Below, in pieces: positions 1 through 9,635 of a DNA stretch of 64,000 bases. The position numbers and the translations under genes were made by a program. A model generated the notes under the pieces. The model saw only the letters and a list, made by a program, of their open reading frames with translations, was not told the DNA's origin and did no database searches. Origin of the DNA: Rhodobacteraceae bacterium SB2 (GTDB lineage: Bacteria > Pseudomonadota > Alphaproteobacteria > Rhodobacterales > Rhodobacteraceae). The DNA lies in the NCBI GenBank assembly GCA_001642945.1, contig LGRT01000013.1, positions 186,001-250,000 on the forward strand, read 5' to 3'. The stretch's first letter is position 1, and each line of letters opens with the position of its first letter.

Positions 1-1462
1 AAGTTACAGCCGACCCAGAGGGGTCGAGTGCCAATACAGTTTCGATCACAACCCGCTCAGCGCCTTGCGCAAGCGCCGCTTTTTCGGCGGCATCCCGCAA
101 TGTTTTTGCTGCGGAAATACGGGTTAAAATCGGATGTTGTTCAACGATGCGATCCAGCGCGTTCTGCGCATCGGCATCCCAAGGGAAATCACGGCGTAAG
201 GTGGTGGGGGTGGCTTCCGCGCTGTCCATTTCACTGCCCAGAGGCAAAATATGAAACAGCGCATCAAACAACCCGTTGCAGACTTCTTGCAGCAAATAGG
301 TCGCACCGGCATAGCCCATCATCGGCGTACCCGTAGCGCGCCGGATCGCCGCGCCGGGAAAAGATGCCGGAATAAAGGCTGGGCTGGGCCCATGGCCGCC
401 TTTTAATTCTGCCAAATACATTTTTTCATTGATGCTGCCCAAAACAATCAAGGGGCGTTTTTGCGCCATCAGCGCGCGCACCTCGTTATTATTGGTCTTG
501 CTGCCCCGCGAGCGGGCCACGGCAAAGGCGCAGGGCAATCCTAAATCACCCTCTAAATAATTGCGAATTCCGCGCGCATAGGTTTCATTAGCCACGATTG
601 CAAACCCAGCTGTAGCAAAGAAATCCTGCGTCACCGAGCGCCATAAATCCCAAACTGGCTTGATCGTGGAATGCTTTTCCTGTTCGATAAACGGCTCGGG
701 ATCTAATTCCAAAAGCTCGCCCAATTTGCGCAGGAACAGCGTGGTGCTTTCTACCCCAATCGGCGCTTGCAAATAGGGCTTCCCAAGCACTTCGCATAAG
801 CCGCGGCCAAATTCGCGATACATACAAATATTCACATCTGCATTCACCAAATCGCGCATTTCAGCCACATGCGCGCCAAGCGGCATCACCATATTCACTT
901 CGGCGCCAATACCCTCTGCCAAACGGCGGATCTCGGCCAAATCACTGGGCATGTTAAACGTGCCATACATCGGGCCCAAAATATTGATCCGCGGCTTGGC
1001 GCCATCTTCGCGCTTTTTCTCACGCGGCATACGGCCTTTGGTCATGCCAAATTCGGTGAAAATCCATGTCATGGCTCGATCTGCCGCTTCCCATTGATCT
1101 TCATCAATTGTACGTGGCAAAAACCGCTGAATATTGGTGCCCATTGGGGTGACACCACCGCCGATCATTTCGGCAATTGACCCTGTCACCACCACTGCGG
1201 GCAAAGCTGGATCAAGCGTTCCCCAAGCGCGCTTCATCGCACCTTCCGTGCCATCGCGGCCCAGTTCTTCTTCGCCCAAACCCGTCACCACGATGGGCAA
1301 TTCATGCGGCGGCAACGCATCTGTGTAATGCAGCACTGAGGTCACGGGCAGATTTTCACAGCCCACAGGCCCATCGATCACGCATTGCAGGCCTTTGACG
1401 GCGCAAAATGCATAGATTGCGCCCCAATATCCACCCGCTCTGTCATGATCCTGAATCAGCAT
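1..1462 (-). CDS. bchZ: Chlorophyllide a reductase subunit Z (3' end cut by window)
   Basis: Catalytic beta-type subunit of chlorophyllide a oxidoreductase (COR, BchXYZ), which reduces ring B on the way to bacteriochlorophyll a. My translation of the minus strand from the ATG at 1462 begins [20 protein letters not shown] and continues with [22 protein letters not shown], typical of BchZ and of the NifK/BchB family. 487 codons are visible with no stop, close to the usual length of about 490, so only a few codons are missing. The start overlaps the bchY stop as TGATG, so translation is coupled. It is the last visible gene of bchCXYZ; in relatives the puf operon follows. Confidence 0.96.
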   Translation of the reverse strand, partial: MLIQDHDRAGGYWGAIYAFCAVKGLQCVIDGPVGCENLPVTSVLHYTDALPPHELPIVVTGLGEEELGRDGTEGAMKRAWGTLDPALPAVVVTGSIAEMIGGGVTPMGTNIQRFLPRTIDEDQWEAADRAMTWIFTEFGMTKGRMPREKKREDGAKPRINILGPMYGTFNMPSDLAEIRRLAEGIGAEVNMVMPLGAHVAEMRDLVNADVNICMYREFGRGLCEVLGKPYLQAPIGVESTTLFLRKLGELLELDPEPFIEQEKHSTIKPVWDLWRSVTQDFFATAGFAIVANETYARGIRNYLEGDLGLPCAFAVARSRGSKTNNNEVRALMAQKRPLIVLGSINEKMYLAELKGGHGPSPAFIPASFPGAAIRRATGTPMMGYAGATYLLQEVCNGLFDALFHILPLGSEMDSAEATPTTLRRDFPWDADAQNALDRIVEQHPILTRISAAKTLRDAAEKAALAQGAERVVIETVLALDPSGSAVT

Positions 1463-3030
1463 CAGATCATCTCCTGCGCTTTGGCGGCGCGCGCCATTTT
1501 ATCAAGCTTTTTCTGATGTGCGGCGCGAAAATCGGGGCGCAGATTTGGGGCCCCTTCCCAAACGCCCGCGGTATCCCCCTCGCCAACGCCTTCAAAAAAG
1601 TCACGCATCTTATCCATACGCTCTTTTCCGGCAATCGCCGCGTTCACCACTTCTGCCAGCGATCCAGCCCCGGCAGGGCCCATCAAGGGGCGCGCAGAAA
1701 TCAAATTGGTGAAGTAAAGCCCCGGAATAGCCAGTTCTTTGGCCTTTTGAACCACCGGGGTGGTGCCGATCGCCAAATTGGGCTGGAACGCCTCCATCGC
1801 CGCGCAATCATCTTCCAGCGATGCGCGGAATTTTACCTGAACCCCTTTTGCCTCAAGCCAAGCTGCATCTTCGGCCGACCACGGCGTTTTGGGGCAGGCG
1901 GTGCCGACATATGGAATTTCAGCGCCGCTTTCGATCAACAAGCGCGCGACCAGCAATTCGCTGCCCTCATAACCCGATAGGGTAATCCGTCCGGTGATTG
2001 GCTTGGCGGCAAGCGCGCCTTTGATCGCAGGCAGAAAGGCATTTTGGGCCGCGGCCACTTGATCTGCGGCCAGACCAAAAATATCACCAATACCCGCCAT
2101 CCAAGCCGCTGTGCCGTCATAACCCACGGGGGCGCTGCCCAGAATAGGGCGGCCGGCCGCTTCAAATTCGCGTATCGCCGCGGTGTAAAACGGATGGATC
2201 GCCGCAACAGCGCCACAATCCAGCGCCGAATAGAGCTCGCGCCATTCACGGGTGGGCACCACGGGCCCGGCTGCAAGCCCCATCGGAGCCAGCATCGCAC
2301 CAATCATCACCGGATCAGCGGGGAACATTTCTCCGAGCAAACTCACCGTAGGGCGATCCGATTTGCCACCCAGCGGCGCCGCCACAGGCCCCGCTTCAAT
2401 TTCTTTGCGCGCATAATTCAACATCGCACCGGCCAAAACATCTTTCGCCTCGGCATGCGTTGGGATCCCAAAGCCGGGCACATCGATACCCACGATCCGC
2501 ACGCCATTTATTTCATCGGGCAACAAGCGCAACGGCACGCCGCTGGCGGTCGGCACGCAAAGATTTGTGACAACGATCGCATCGTAAAGATCGGGGTCGG
2601 CCAATTCGTGAACCGAATCGCGGATATCCTCAAACAGCTTGCCCGTAACCAAGGTTTCCGAATTAAACGGCACATAGCCAACCGAACGTCGCGCCCCATA
2701 GAAATGGCTAACAAAGGTTAAGCCATAGACGCAGCAAGCCGAACCAGAGAGCACAGTGGCCACGCGGCGCATCCGCAGGCCAACGCGCAAGGAGCCAAAA
2801 GCCGGGCACATGGATTGCGGTTTATCATGCGGACCTTGCGGATAATCCTTGGCGAATTGCGCGAGCAATTCAGAATTCCCCGACAATTCAGCCGCCTTTT
2901 TCATTTCAGATCCAGAATGACATCCCAGACCATCAGCTGGCATAACAGAGGCTTCAGCCGCCTCATCGCGCGGATGACCTTTGATCACTTCAACCTGTGA
3001 AGCCGCATCATATGTGACTTCGTCACTCAT
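1462..3030 (-). CDS. bchY: Chlorophyllide a reductase subunit Y
   Basis: NifD/BchN-like subunit of the BchXYZ chlorophyllide reductase; it pairs with BchZ and carries part of the iron-sulfur centre and substrate site. 522 residues. Recognisable blocks are the region with [20 protein letters not shown] and [17 protein letters not shown] near residues 75-110, then [18 protein letters not shown]. The conserved cysteines in MCPAFG, GSACC and VTNLC are the candidate cluster ligands. The gene begins 3 bp after the bchX stop and ends on the bchZ start, so X, Y and Z are one translation-coupled unit. Slightly longer at the N-terminus than many homologues. Confidence 0.96.
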   Translation of the reverse strand: MSDEVTYDAASQVEVIKGHPRDEAAEASVMPADGLGCHSGSEMKKAAELSGNSELLAQFAKDYPQGPHDKPQSMCPAFGSLRVGLRMRRVATVLSGSACCVYGLTFVSHFYGARRSVGYVPFNSETLVTGKLFEDIRDSVHELADPDLYDAIVVTNLCVPTASGVPLRLLPDEINGVRIVGIDVPGFGIPTHAEAKDVLAGAMLNYARKEIEAGPVAAPLGGKSDRPTVSLLGEMFPADPVMIGAMLAPMGLAAGPVVPTREWRELYSALDCGAVAAIHPFYTAAIREFEAAGRPILGSAPVGYDGTAAWMAGIGDIFGLAADQVAAAQNAFLPAIKGALAAKPITGRITLSGYEGSELLVARLLIESGAEIPYVGTACPKTPWSAEDAAWLEAKGVQVKFRASLEDDCAAMEAFQPNLAIGTTPVVQKAKELAIPGLYFTNLISARPLMGPAGAGSLAEVVNAAIAGKERMDKMRDFFEGVGEGDTAGVWEGAPNLRPDFRAAHQKKLDKMARAAKAQEMI

Positions 3031-3033
3031 CCA

Positions 3034-4047
3034 TCACGCCTCATCATAGACAACTTCAAGCGATTCTTTAGGCTCGGCATTTTTACCGCGCATATCGATA
3101 TCTGTGGCGGGTACCAGAACGTAATCGCCGCCCGTATCCTTGCTGTCGAACAAGCTCAAAAGCCCATCTTGATCCAACGGGGCAGGGCGTACCGGCGGCG
3201 CGATCGAAACGGCATCTGCCAATTCAGCAAACAAGGCGCCCCACGGGCTTTGCGCCGTTCCAACGATTTGGTAATTGGCAGATTTCTTGCGCAAATCATC
3301 ATCTTGAGGAATCGCCGCAAGGACCGGAATATCGACTGATTTGGCAAAGGCAGCGGCTTCACCGGTGCCATCATCCTTGTTGATTACCAAACCGGCCACG
3401 CCAACATTACCGCCTAGCTTACGGAAATATTCCACCGCCGAGCAGACATTATTGGCCACATAAAGCGATTGTAGATCGTTGGATCCAACCAGAATAACTT
3501 TTTGCGCCATATCCCGCGCGATTGGCAGACCAAAGCCACCGCAGACCACATCGCCCAGAAAATCAAGCAGAACATAATCGAAATCCCAATCATGAAAGCC
3601 CAGCTTTTCCAGAAGCTCGAAGCCATGGATAATCCCGCGTCCACCGCAACCGCGGCCAACTTCGGGGCCGCCCAACTCCATCGCGAACACCCCGCCACGC
3701 TTGAAACAGACATCCCCAATCTGAACTTCTTCCCCGGCCAATTTCTTTTTGGTCGATGTTTCAATAATCGTCGGGCAGGCTTTGCCCCCGAAAAGCAGGC
3801 TGGTTGTGTCTGATTTGGGATCACAGCCAATCAGCAAAACACGTTTGCCCTGCTCGGCCATCATATGGCTGAGATTGGCTAGGGTGAAAGATTTGCCGAT
3901 GCCACCTTTGCCATAGATCGCGATGATCTGGGTTTTTGATGTGGGTTCGCCTTGCTCTTCAGCAGCTTGCAGATCAGCCAGATCCTCATGCGCCTCTTCA
4001 CGCAAGCGGCGGTCGAAATCCTTCAGATTTGGTACGTCGTCTTTCAC
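3034..4047 (-). CDS. bchX: Chlorophyllide a reductase iron protein subunit X
   Basis: NifH-like ATP-dependent reductase that passes electrons to BchYZ. A P-loop [10 protein letters not shown] lies near residues 45-54, and the two cysteines expected to bridge the dimer 4Fe-4S cluster are in GRGCGGRG and [10 protein letters not shown] chose the GTG at 4047: it overlaps the bchC stop as GTGA and has AAGGA seven bases upstream, giving 337 residues beginning (V/M)[10 protein letters not shown] like other BchX proteins. An ATG at 4062 is also in frame but lacks a clear ribosome site. Followed directly by bchY. Confidence 0.95.
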   Translation of the reverse strand: MKDDVPNLKDFDRRLREEAHEDLADLQAAEEQGEPTSKTQIIAIYGKGGIGKSFTLANLSHMMAEQGKRVLLIGCDPKSDTTSLLFGGKACPTIIETSTKKKLAGEEVQIGDVCFKRGGVFAMELGGPEVGRGCGGRGIIHGFELLEKLGFHDWDFDYVLLDFLGDVVCGGFGLPIARDMAQKVILVGSNDLQSLYVANNVCSAVEYFRKLGGNVGVAGLVINKDDGTGEAAAFAKSVDIPVLAAIPQDDDLRKKSANYQIVGTAQSPWGALFAELADAVSIAPPVRPAPLDQDGLLSLFDSKDTGGDYVLVPATDIDMRGKNAEPKESLEVVYDEA

Positions 4048-4985
4048 GCGATATCCTTCCAATCTAATATCATTTTTAAACAGCTTGGATCATTAAAGGC
4101 CGTTGGATAGGCTTTATCGGCGTGCTCGGCGCCTGCGGCATGGGTGATAAGACCACCCAAAGACAGCGCACCACCCTCCACCAAAGCCCGGGTGGCCAAC
4201 ATATCTTCTTTGGCCCATTCCGCTGCAATCCGAAGCCGGGCCTCTTTCATAAAGGCCGGCGGAAAGGCGAAGCTCAGCGGATCGGTGTAAAATCCAGCCA
4301 AAACAATCTCGCCGCCCCTTGCGATCCGGCTGACCAATTCATTCAACAAGCCGCCATTGCCTGATGCATCATAAATCGCCTGATAATCGCGACGCGAATC
4401 GTCTTCCGGGGCTAGCACCTGATAACCCTCGGCGCCAGATTGACGTAACGGATCTATTTCCCAAACCGTCGGGGCGGGGGCGCCAGCTGCGAGCGTGAGG
4501 CGGGCCAATAAACGACCCAAAACGCCGTGGCCAACGATCAAATCTGGAACTTTTTTATCCAAACCCGCCATCGCGTGGCGCGCTGTGGCCGCAAGGGCCA
4601 ATAGGGCGCCTTCAGGCCCAAACCCGGGATCAATCTTGGTGAGTCGATCTGCAGAAGTAACGACGCGCCGCGCCGACCCTCCAAAAAGCCCAAACGCTTC
4701 TTGATAGCAATTGGCCCCTGGAACAAAGGCATAATCACCGATTTTTAACCCCGATTCGGGGGTGGCCTCAACGATTTCACCCATTGCCTCATAGCCGGGA
4801 ACCAACGGATACCCCATGCCGGGAAAAGGCGGCATCTCACCCGACCAAAATAATTTCTCAGTGCCGGTGGAAATGCCAGAATGCGATATTTCTACGACCA
4901 CATCGCCCGCAACAGGCGCTTTAAGCGCCAGCGAGTCGAGCCCGATTGAGCGAGGGCCATGCATGATTACCGCAGAGGTTTCCAA
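4044..4985 (-). CDS. bchC: Bacteriochlorophyllide a dehydrogenase (3-hydroxyethyl oxidation)
   Basis: Zinc-less medium-chain dehydrogenase family member that oxidises the C3 hydroxyethyl group to acetyl in bacteriochlorophyll a synthesis. Typical motifs are [28 protein letters not shown] and the nucleotide-binding [13 protein letters not shown] prefer a TTG start at 4985, giving 313 residues, the usual family length, and beginning (L/M)[18 protein letters not shown] lies about 11 bases upstream. An in-frame ATG at 5060 would add 25 unusual residues, but its A lies inside a good -10 box (TAAAAT, 5059-5064), so it is probably not transcribed. Another ATG at 5033 is possible. First gene of bchCXYZ, under a PpsR-type site. 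Confidence 0.9.
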   Translation of the reverse strand: METSAVIMHGPRSIGLDSLALKAPVAGDVVVEISHSGISTGTEKLFWSGEMPPFPGMGYPLVPGYEAMGEIVEATPESGLKIGDYAFVPGANCYQEAFGLFGGSARRVVTSADRLTKIDPGFGPEGALLALAATARHAMAGLDKKVPDLIVGHGVLGRLLARLTLAAGAPAPTVWEIDPLRQSGAEGYQVLAPEDDSRRDYQAIYDASGNGGLLNELVSRIARGGEIVLAGFYTDPLSFAFPPAFMKEARLRIAAEWAKEDMLATRALVEGGALSLGGLITHAAGAEHADKAYPTAFNDPSCLKMILDWKDIA

Positions 4986-5058
4986 ACCGTGTAAGTCCTT
5001 TTGTTTCGAGTCAGCATCGTGAGCAGAAATCATATCCCATAGAATATGCCTTTCTGTC

Positions 5059-5086
5059 ATTTTAAACTTACATTGTTTTGTGTCAA
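5059..5086 (-). promoter_or_regulatory. bchC promoter (-35/-10)
   Basis: Read on the minus strand, TTGACA (5086-5081), a 16-bp spacer and TAAAAT (5064-5059). The -10 box matches the sigma70 consensus at five of six bases, and the -35 box is the right half of the PpsR-type site. A transcript would start near 5052, downstream of the first in-frame ATG. Motif reading only. Confidence 0.55.
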
Positions 5087-5098
5087 CTAAAATAGACA
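5081..5098. promoter_or_regulatory. PpsR/CrtJ-type operator upstream of bchC
   Basis: TGTCAACTAAAATAGACA, an exact TGT-N12-ACA palindrome, the known recognition pattern of PpsR/CrtJ. It overlaps the -35 box of bchC, so bound repressor would block polymerase. Confidence 0.75.
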
Positions 5099-5110
5099 GT
5101 TATTCACAAA

Positions 5111-6250
5111 TCACCGCGACTTGCGTGCCGTTACTGCAGAGGTGATAAACGGGCGCGGGGCTTTTGGCGCTTTGATATCCACAAACCCTGCTTCCTGACA
5201 AAGCGCTGATATTTGCGCGACCGAGCGCGCTTTGCCAGTATTCATAGCCATGGTGTAAAAGGCAAAATACACATCACCCGGGCGTGTCGGGGCCGCGCCA
5301 CCGGCCATCGGCTCTGAAATGATCAACTGCCCGCCAACCGGTAAAGCCTCATACGTTTTTTTCAAAAGTGCCTGCACAGTCTCATCGGAATGATCGTACA
5401 GAACCCGAATTAAACTGATTACATCTGCCTCTAAAGGCAAAGAATCACTACGAAAAGAGCCCCCATGAAACGAAATTCGATCGCTTAACCCTTGCTCCGC
5501 CAACCGGTTTTGTGCCGCCGGTCCAACTTGTGCAAGATCAAAAATATTCAAGTTAAGCGCTGGATATTGGCGCGCCACATGGACCAAGAACGCCCCCGTA
5601 CCGCCCCCGATATCAAGAAGCGTTTCTGCGCCCTTCAACGGCACCATTTTCAACGTATCCGCCGCCACCAACGCCTGCGACTGCTCCATCAAACGCGAAT
5701 ATTCATCCGTTACAGATTGCGGAGCAGCGCCGGTTGCGCCGAACACATAGGGCCAGAATTGCGCCAGCTTTGTATCAACCTGATCGCGTAACAGCGCGAC
5801 GGGATCCGCCATATCTTGATAAAAATGATCATGGTGCAAGATCATCTGCGCCAAGCCCGGCACCCCCAAAAGCGCCGCGCCGCGCCGCGCCAAACCATAG
5901 CGCCCGCGCCGGTGGCGACGCAGCAGCTTCAGCGCAACGCCTGCTTGCAATAAAATTTCCATACGCGCGATAGGCACGCAAGCTCGATCCGCCAGCGCTT
6001 CCAGCGACAACGGGCCATCGAGCAAATGCTCTAAGGTTTTCAACTTCACCAATGCATAAAGCGCCTGCGACTGAACAAACCCCATGACCAAATCAAAAAG
6101 GGCCTCTCCTTCTTGGCGAGCAACCCGCCGAAGAATCGGTACCTTACTGATAAATCTTTGAAAACTCGGGCTTGCAAAGATTTTATTGGGCAAGCCCGCA
6201 AATACAATTCTACCGCTTGGTTTTGCCAAAATCGGATCGACCACTGTCAT
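5111..6250 (-). CDS. crtF: Hydroxyneurosporene O-methyltransferase
   Basis: SAM-dependent O-methyltransferase of the spheroidene pathway that methylates the C1 hydroxyl of hydroxyneurosporene and related intermediates. 379 residues, the family length. The C-terminal half has the SAM-binding motif LLDIGGGTGAFLVHVA followed by acidic FDLAQVGP and the later LIRVLYDHSDE. The N-terminal half holds the dimerisation and winged-helix region (SQALYALVKLKTLEHLLDG). It starts 3 bp downstream of crtE, so the two share a transcript. The gap to bchC holds the bchC promoter. Confidence 0.95.
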   Translation of the reverse strand: MTVVDPILAKPSGRIVFAGLPNKIFASPSFQRFISKVPILRRVARQEGEALFDLVMGFVQSQALYALVKLKTLEHLLDGPLSLEALADRACVPIARMEILLQAGVALKLLRRHRRGRYGLARRGAALLGVPGLAQMILHHDHFYQDMADPVALLRDQVDTKLAQFWPYVFGATGAAPQSVTDEYSRLMEQSQALVAADTLKMVPLKGAETLLDIGGGTGAFLVHVARQYPALNLNIFDLAQVGPAAQNRLAEQGLSDRISFHGGSFRSDSLPLEADVISLIRVLYDHSDETVQALLKKTYEALPVGGQLIISEPMAGGAAPTRPGDVYFAFYTMAMNTGKARSVAQISALCQEAGFVDIKAPKAPRPFITSAVTARKSR

Positions 6251-6253
6251 CCG

Positions 6254-7123
6254 TTACACCGAAAAAGTTGACCGTGACGCAGGGATCAAGCGCTCAGTCT
6301 GCAGGCTGACCATCTGCGCCAATTGCGCCTCACCCGGACAAGAGGGTATCGACGAAATTGCCCCGCCCAATATATCTTTTAAGCGTTTTGAGGCGCCCTC
6401 AACACCAAACTCTGCAACCGCGTTTGGGCGGCCATGCAGATCATCTTGGCCAGCGGGCTTGCCCAATGCCTCGGTGTCGCAAAGCACATCGCGCAAATCA
6501 TCCGCAACCTGGAAGGCTTCGCCAATCCGCGCGCCCAGCTCATACCAAGGTTCGGCATCTTGGCCCGCAGCCACTGCGCCCATTTGCGTGGCTGCAACAA
6601 ATAATGCACCGGTTTTGCTTCGGTGATAAGCGGCCAGATCAACCCGGCTTTCGCTTTCCCAGCCTTGCCCCGCACAAATGCCATTGGGCATGCCCGTTTG
6701 CTTGGCCAAAATTTCCACCAAATTGATCGCCCTCAACGGATCGTTGTGTTTTTGCCGGGCCAAAATTTCAAAGGCCAGCACAATCAAACTATCGCCAGCT
6801 AACACCGCTAAAGGCTCTGAAAACTGTTTATGAACCGTAGGCTTTCCACGGCGCAAATCCGCATCATCAAAACAGGGCAGATCATCGTGAATCAAACTTG
6901 CACAATGGATCAATTCAAGCCCGGCAGCCGCGGCATCGCTTATATCGGGGCGATCATCTCCGCAGGCCAGAGCCACCGAAAGTAAGATCGTTGGCCTGAT
7001 TCGAGCGCCCCCTGGAAATAACGCAAAATCAAGCGCATGCGCGAGCTTATGCGGAGCAGAGCTTGCCTGACTAAGCTTCACGGCCGCCGTCAGTGCCGCT
7101 TCTATACGCGTTTTAGGGCCCAT
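6254..7123 (-). CDS. crtE: Geranylgeranyl diphosphate synthase
   Basis: Trans-prenyltransferase that makes GGPP, the common precursor of carotenoids and the bacteriochlorophyll tail. Both aspartate-rich motifs are visible: HDDLPCFDDADLRRGKPT and DDLRDVL. I chose the ATG at 7123 (289 residues, MGPKTRIEA...), which has AAGGAA upstream; the frame stays open to 7195 but the extension crosses the promoter. It is divergent from crtD, and two PpsR-type sites lie between them. Confidence 0.95.
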   Translation of the reverse strand: MGPKTRIEAALTAAVKLSQASSAPHKLAHALDFALFPGGARIRPTILLSVALACGDDRPDISDAAAAGLELIHCASLIHDDLPCFDDADLRRGKPTVHKQFSEPLAVLAGDSLIVLAFEILARQKHNDPLRAINLVEILAKQTGMPNGICAGQGWESESRVDLAAYHRSKTGALFVAATQMGAVAAGQDAEPWYELGARIGEAFQVADDLRDVLCDTEALGKPAGQDDLHGRPNAVAEFGVEGASKRLKDILGGAISSIPSCPGEAQLAQMVSLQTERLIPASRSTFSV

Positions 7124-7144
7124 TATGGTTCCTTTTTGCCATAC

Positions 7145-7162
7145 TGTCTCATTTAGTTGACA
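7145..7162. promoter_or_regulatory. PpsR/CrtJ-type operator between crtE and crtD, site 1
   Basis: TGTCTCATTTAGTTGACA matches TGT-N12-ACA exactly. Its right half is TTGACA on the plus strand, a possible -35 for crtD, although no good -10 box follows. Confidence 0.75.
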
Positions 7163-7168
7163 TATTGG

Positions 7169-7186
7169 TGTAAATGATACTGGACA
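7169..7186. promoter_or_regulatory. PpsR/CrtJ-type operator between crtE and crtD, site 2
   Basis: TGTAAATGATACTGGACA, a second exact TGT-N12-ACA, six bases after site 1. Start-to-start spacing is 24 bp, just over two helical turns, which would allow cooperative binding of PpsR oligomers as reported for tandem sites in Rhodobacter. Confidence 0.72.
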
Positions 7187-7215
7187 GTTTGGCATTCAGA
7201 GTCAACAATTGCTTT

Positions 7216-8808
7216 ATGAACCTGTCAGTGATTTCAAAACGGACCAAAGGCGAGGTGATCGTAATTGGTGCCGGCATTGCCGGGCTGGCGGCTTCGCTGC
7301 GTTTGGCGCATCAGGGATTTTCAGTCACTGTACTTGAACGCCATGCGGGCCCAGGTGGTAAAATGCGCGGTTTGTCAAGCGTGGCAGGGCCGATAGATGC
7401 TGGCCCGACTGTTTTGACCATGCGGCCAGTCTTCGAAGATCTGTTTCGCTCTGTCGGAGAGCAAATCGAAGATCATCTGACATTGGTTCGGCAAAAAATT
7501 CTGGCGCGACATTGGTGGCCAGATGGCAGTTCACTCGATTTATTTGATGATTATGAAGCCTCTCAAGAGGCCATCTATGAATTTGCAGGGCTGAAAGCTT
7601 TTGGCGAATTTCAAGAATTTTTTAAGCGTACGCAACGGCTCTTTACGGCTTTTGACGCCCCGATGATGCGCGCGGCACAGCCCAACCAAGCCGAAATTAT
7701 AAAATCGGTGGTGAAAAAACCATCTTTGATAAGCGATATGGCCCCTTGGCACAGCCTATCAAAAATGCTTGAGAAGCAATTCAGCGATCCGCGCTTGGCG
7801 CAATTATTTGGCCGCTATGCTACCTATGTTGGCGGATCGCCTTATGCCGCCCCCAGCTTACTATCTTTGATTTGGCAGGCCGAAGCAAATGGCGTGTGGG
7901 CGGTTAAGGGCGGCATGCATAAATTGGCCAAGAAACTGGTAGAGCTAAGCGAAAACCGCGGCGCCATTTTTCATTATAACAGTCATGTCAGCCGGATTTT
8001 GACAAAGGATGAAAAAGTGATTGGCGTGACGCTGGAAAACGGCGAAAATATCAGCGCAGATGCGGTTGTGTTCAATGGAGATCCCCGCGCATTGGCCACG
8101 GGCGCGATGGGCCCAGACTGCCAGAAAATCGCCCCACAAACGCTGAAAGACAAGCGCAGCTTTTCGGCCCGCGTCTGGAGCTTTGCGGCGGAATTAACCG
8201 GCCCTGATTTGATTCATCACAACGTATTCTTTGGGCAGAGTTCAAAATCCGAATTTGACGATCTTGCCGAAGGTCAAATGCCCGTTGATCCAACGATCTA
8301 TATCTGCGCCCAAGATCGCGGCCAAAACGCCCCCTATCCCAAAACAGAACGCTTTGAGATTATCCTAAACGCGGCCCCTGTTTACGGGGCGCAAACGCTG
8401 GAGAAGGAGTTTGAAACATGTCGGACACGCACTTTCGACACGCTGGGCAGGTTCGGTCTGACCTTCTCGCCGCTTCCAAAGGAAGAGGCGCTGACGACAC
8501 CAGCGGATTTCGCCAGCATGTTCCCAGCCTCGGACGGCTCGCTTTACGGGCAGAGCCCACATGGTCTGACGGCAGCCTTCCGGCGGCCAACAACGCGAAC
8601 GCAGATTCAAGGTCTGTATCTGGCCGGGGGCGGAGCTCATCCGGGGGCGGGGGTGCCGATGGCAACCCTCTCCGCGCGGCACGCGGCCGAGGCGATCATC
8701 AAAGACCTAACTTCAACCTCATCGTCCCCCCAAATGGATATGCATGGTGGTATATCGACGGAGTCGATCAAACTGCGCAGCGCGCGGTTTCAGTCATCGG
8801 ATTCATAG
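7216..8808 (+). CDS. crtD: Methoxyneurosporene dehydrogenase (CrtD)
   Basis: FAD-dependent carotenoid 3,4-desaturase of the CrtI/CrtD family. The dinucleotide-binding motif VIVIGAGIAGLAASL lies at residues 14-28, and the C-terminal FAD segment LYLAGGGAHPGAGVPMATLS is intact. I chose the ATG at 7216 (530 residues); the frame extends to 7174 but that would cross both operators. The last 130 codons overlap the crtC frame. The tail after KDLTSTS is low in recognisable conservation because this DNA also encodes the CrtC start. No Shine-Dalgarno sequence is evident. Confidence 0.94.
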   Translation: MNLSVISKRTKGEVIVIGAGIAGLAASLRLAHQGFSVTVLERHAGPGGKMRGLSSVAGPIDAGPTVLTMRPVFEDLFRSVGEQIEDHLTLVRQKILARHWWPDGSSLDLFDDYEASQEAIYEFAGLKAFGEFQEFFKRTQRLFTAFDAPMMRAAQPNQAEIIKSVVKKPSLISDMAPWHSLSKMLEKQFSDPRLAQLFGRYATYVGGSPYAAPSLLSLIWQAEANGVWAVKGGMHKLAKKLVELSENRGAIFHYNSHVSRILTKDEKVIGVTLENGENISADAVVFNGDPRALATGAMGPDCQKIAPQTLKDKRSFSARVWSFAAELTGPDLIHHNVFFGQSSKSEFDDLAEGQMPVDPTIYICAQDRGQNAPYPKTERFEIILNAAPVYGAQTLEKEFETCRTRTFDTLGRFGLTFSPLPKEEALTTPADFASMFPASDGSLYGQSPHGLTAAFRRPTTRTQIQGLYLAGGGAHPGAGVPMATLSARHAAEAIIKDLTSTSSSPQMDMHGGISTESIKLRSARFQSSDS

Positions 8809-9635
8809 GCTCGGTTTTTTCGCCTTGGTATCGCTGGTCGGGTCGTAAAGACCCTGAAAACAACGTCTGCATCAATGTCGCGACCTATGGACCAGGCGGG
8901 CGCTTCACGATGACCGACCGGGGGCGCAGCGCTTTGCGGCAAAGCGAAGATCGTTTCGAAGTGGGACCTTCAAGCCTGCGCTGGGAAGATGGCAAATTGA
9001 TCATCGAGATTGATGAAATCAGTGGCCCACCGATTATTTCACGCGTGCGCGGACGCATCACGCTCACGCCCAGCGCAATCACCGATCAAGAATTGGCGCT
9101 TACCAGCGATGGCGCGCATATATGGCGGCCATTTGCGCCCACTTCGCATATTAAAGTCGACCTGAACGGAGAGGGGTGGCAATGGGATGGCCATGGATAT
9201 TTCGATGCCAATTTCGGCACGCGCGCCTTAGAAGAAGATTTTTCATATTGGACGTGGGGCCGATTTCCAACGCAGCAAGGCAGCACCTGCTTTTACGATG
9301 CCACCCGCTTAGATGGCAGCGTGTTAGAGCAAGCGGTCACGTTTAACCGCGAGGGTGCGCTGGTCGACACGCCGATGCCCCCCAAAGCGCGCCTACCCCG
9401 CAGCCTTTGGGCGGTTGCCCGCGAAACCCGCGCGGATGCGGGATACCAGCCCAAACAAGTCAAAAACATGCTGGATGCTCCATTTTACAGCCGCTCAGCG
9501 GTAAAAACCAAGATCAACGGCATGGAAACGGTTGGCGTGCATGAAGCTTTGGATTTGGTTCGGTTCCGAAGTCCGCTGATCAAACCTATGTTGGCCGTGC
9601 GGGTTCCCCGCCGTGCTAATTGGAAATTTGATTAA
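8418..9635 (+). CDS. crtC: Hydroxyneurosporene synthase (carotenoid 1,2-hydratase)
   Basis: Adds water across the C1-C2 bond of neurosporene, the step before CrtD and CrtF. Recognisable CrtC sequence begins only near residue 94 (RPNFNLIVPPNGYAWWYIDG, IGFIGSVFSPWYRWSGR) and runs to the C-terminus. The first 92 residues are rich in Ser, Gly and Arg and read as an out-of-frame copy of crtD. Yet there is no ATG, GTG, TTG or CTG in this frame between 8421 and the conserved part. The ATG at 8418 has AAGGAG eight bases upstream, so I report it, giving a 391-bp overlap with crtD; a rarer start codon near 8700 is the alternative. The 3' end overlaps convergent tspO by 20 bp. Confidence 0.85.
   Translation: MSDTHFRHAGQVRSDLLAASKGRGADDTSGFRQHVPSLGRLALRAEPTWSDGSLPAANNANADSRSVSGRGRSSSGGGGADGNPLRAARGRGDHQRPNFNLIVPPNGYAWWYIDGVDQTAQRAVSVIGFIGSVFSPWYRWSGRKDPENNVCINVATYGPGGRFTMTDRGRSALRQSEDRFEVGPSSLRWEDGKLIIEIDEISGPPIISRVRGRITLTPSAITDQELALTSDGAHIWRPFAPTSHIKVDLNGEGWQWDGHGYFDANFGTRALEEDFSYWTWGRFPTQQGSTCFYDATRLDGSVLEQAVTFNREGALVDTPMPPKARLPRSLWAVARETRADAGYQPKQVKNMLDAPFYSRSAVKTKINGMETVGVHEALDLVRFRSPLIKPMLAVRVPRRANWKFD

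Noticed and set aside
2981-3000. FNR/FnrL-like TTGAT-N4-TCAA sequence
   Set aside because: Imperfect second half and located inside bchY, far from a promoter.
7174-7215. Longer CrtD start at 7174
   Set aside because: It falls inside the second operator and would add 14 residues unlike the family; the ATG at 7216 is preferred.
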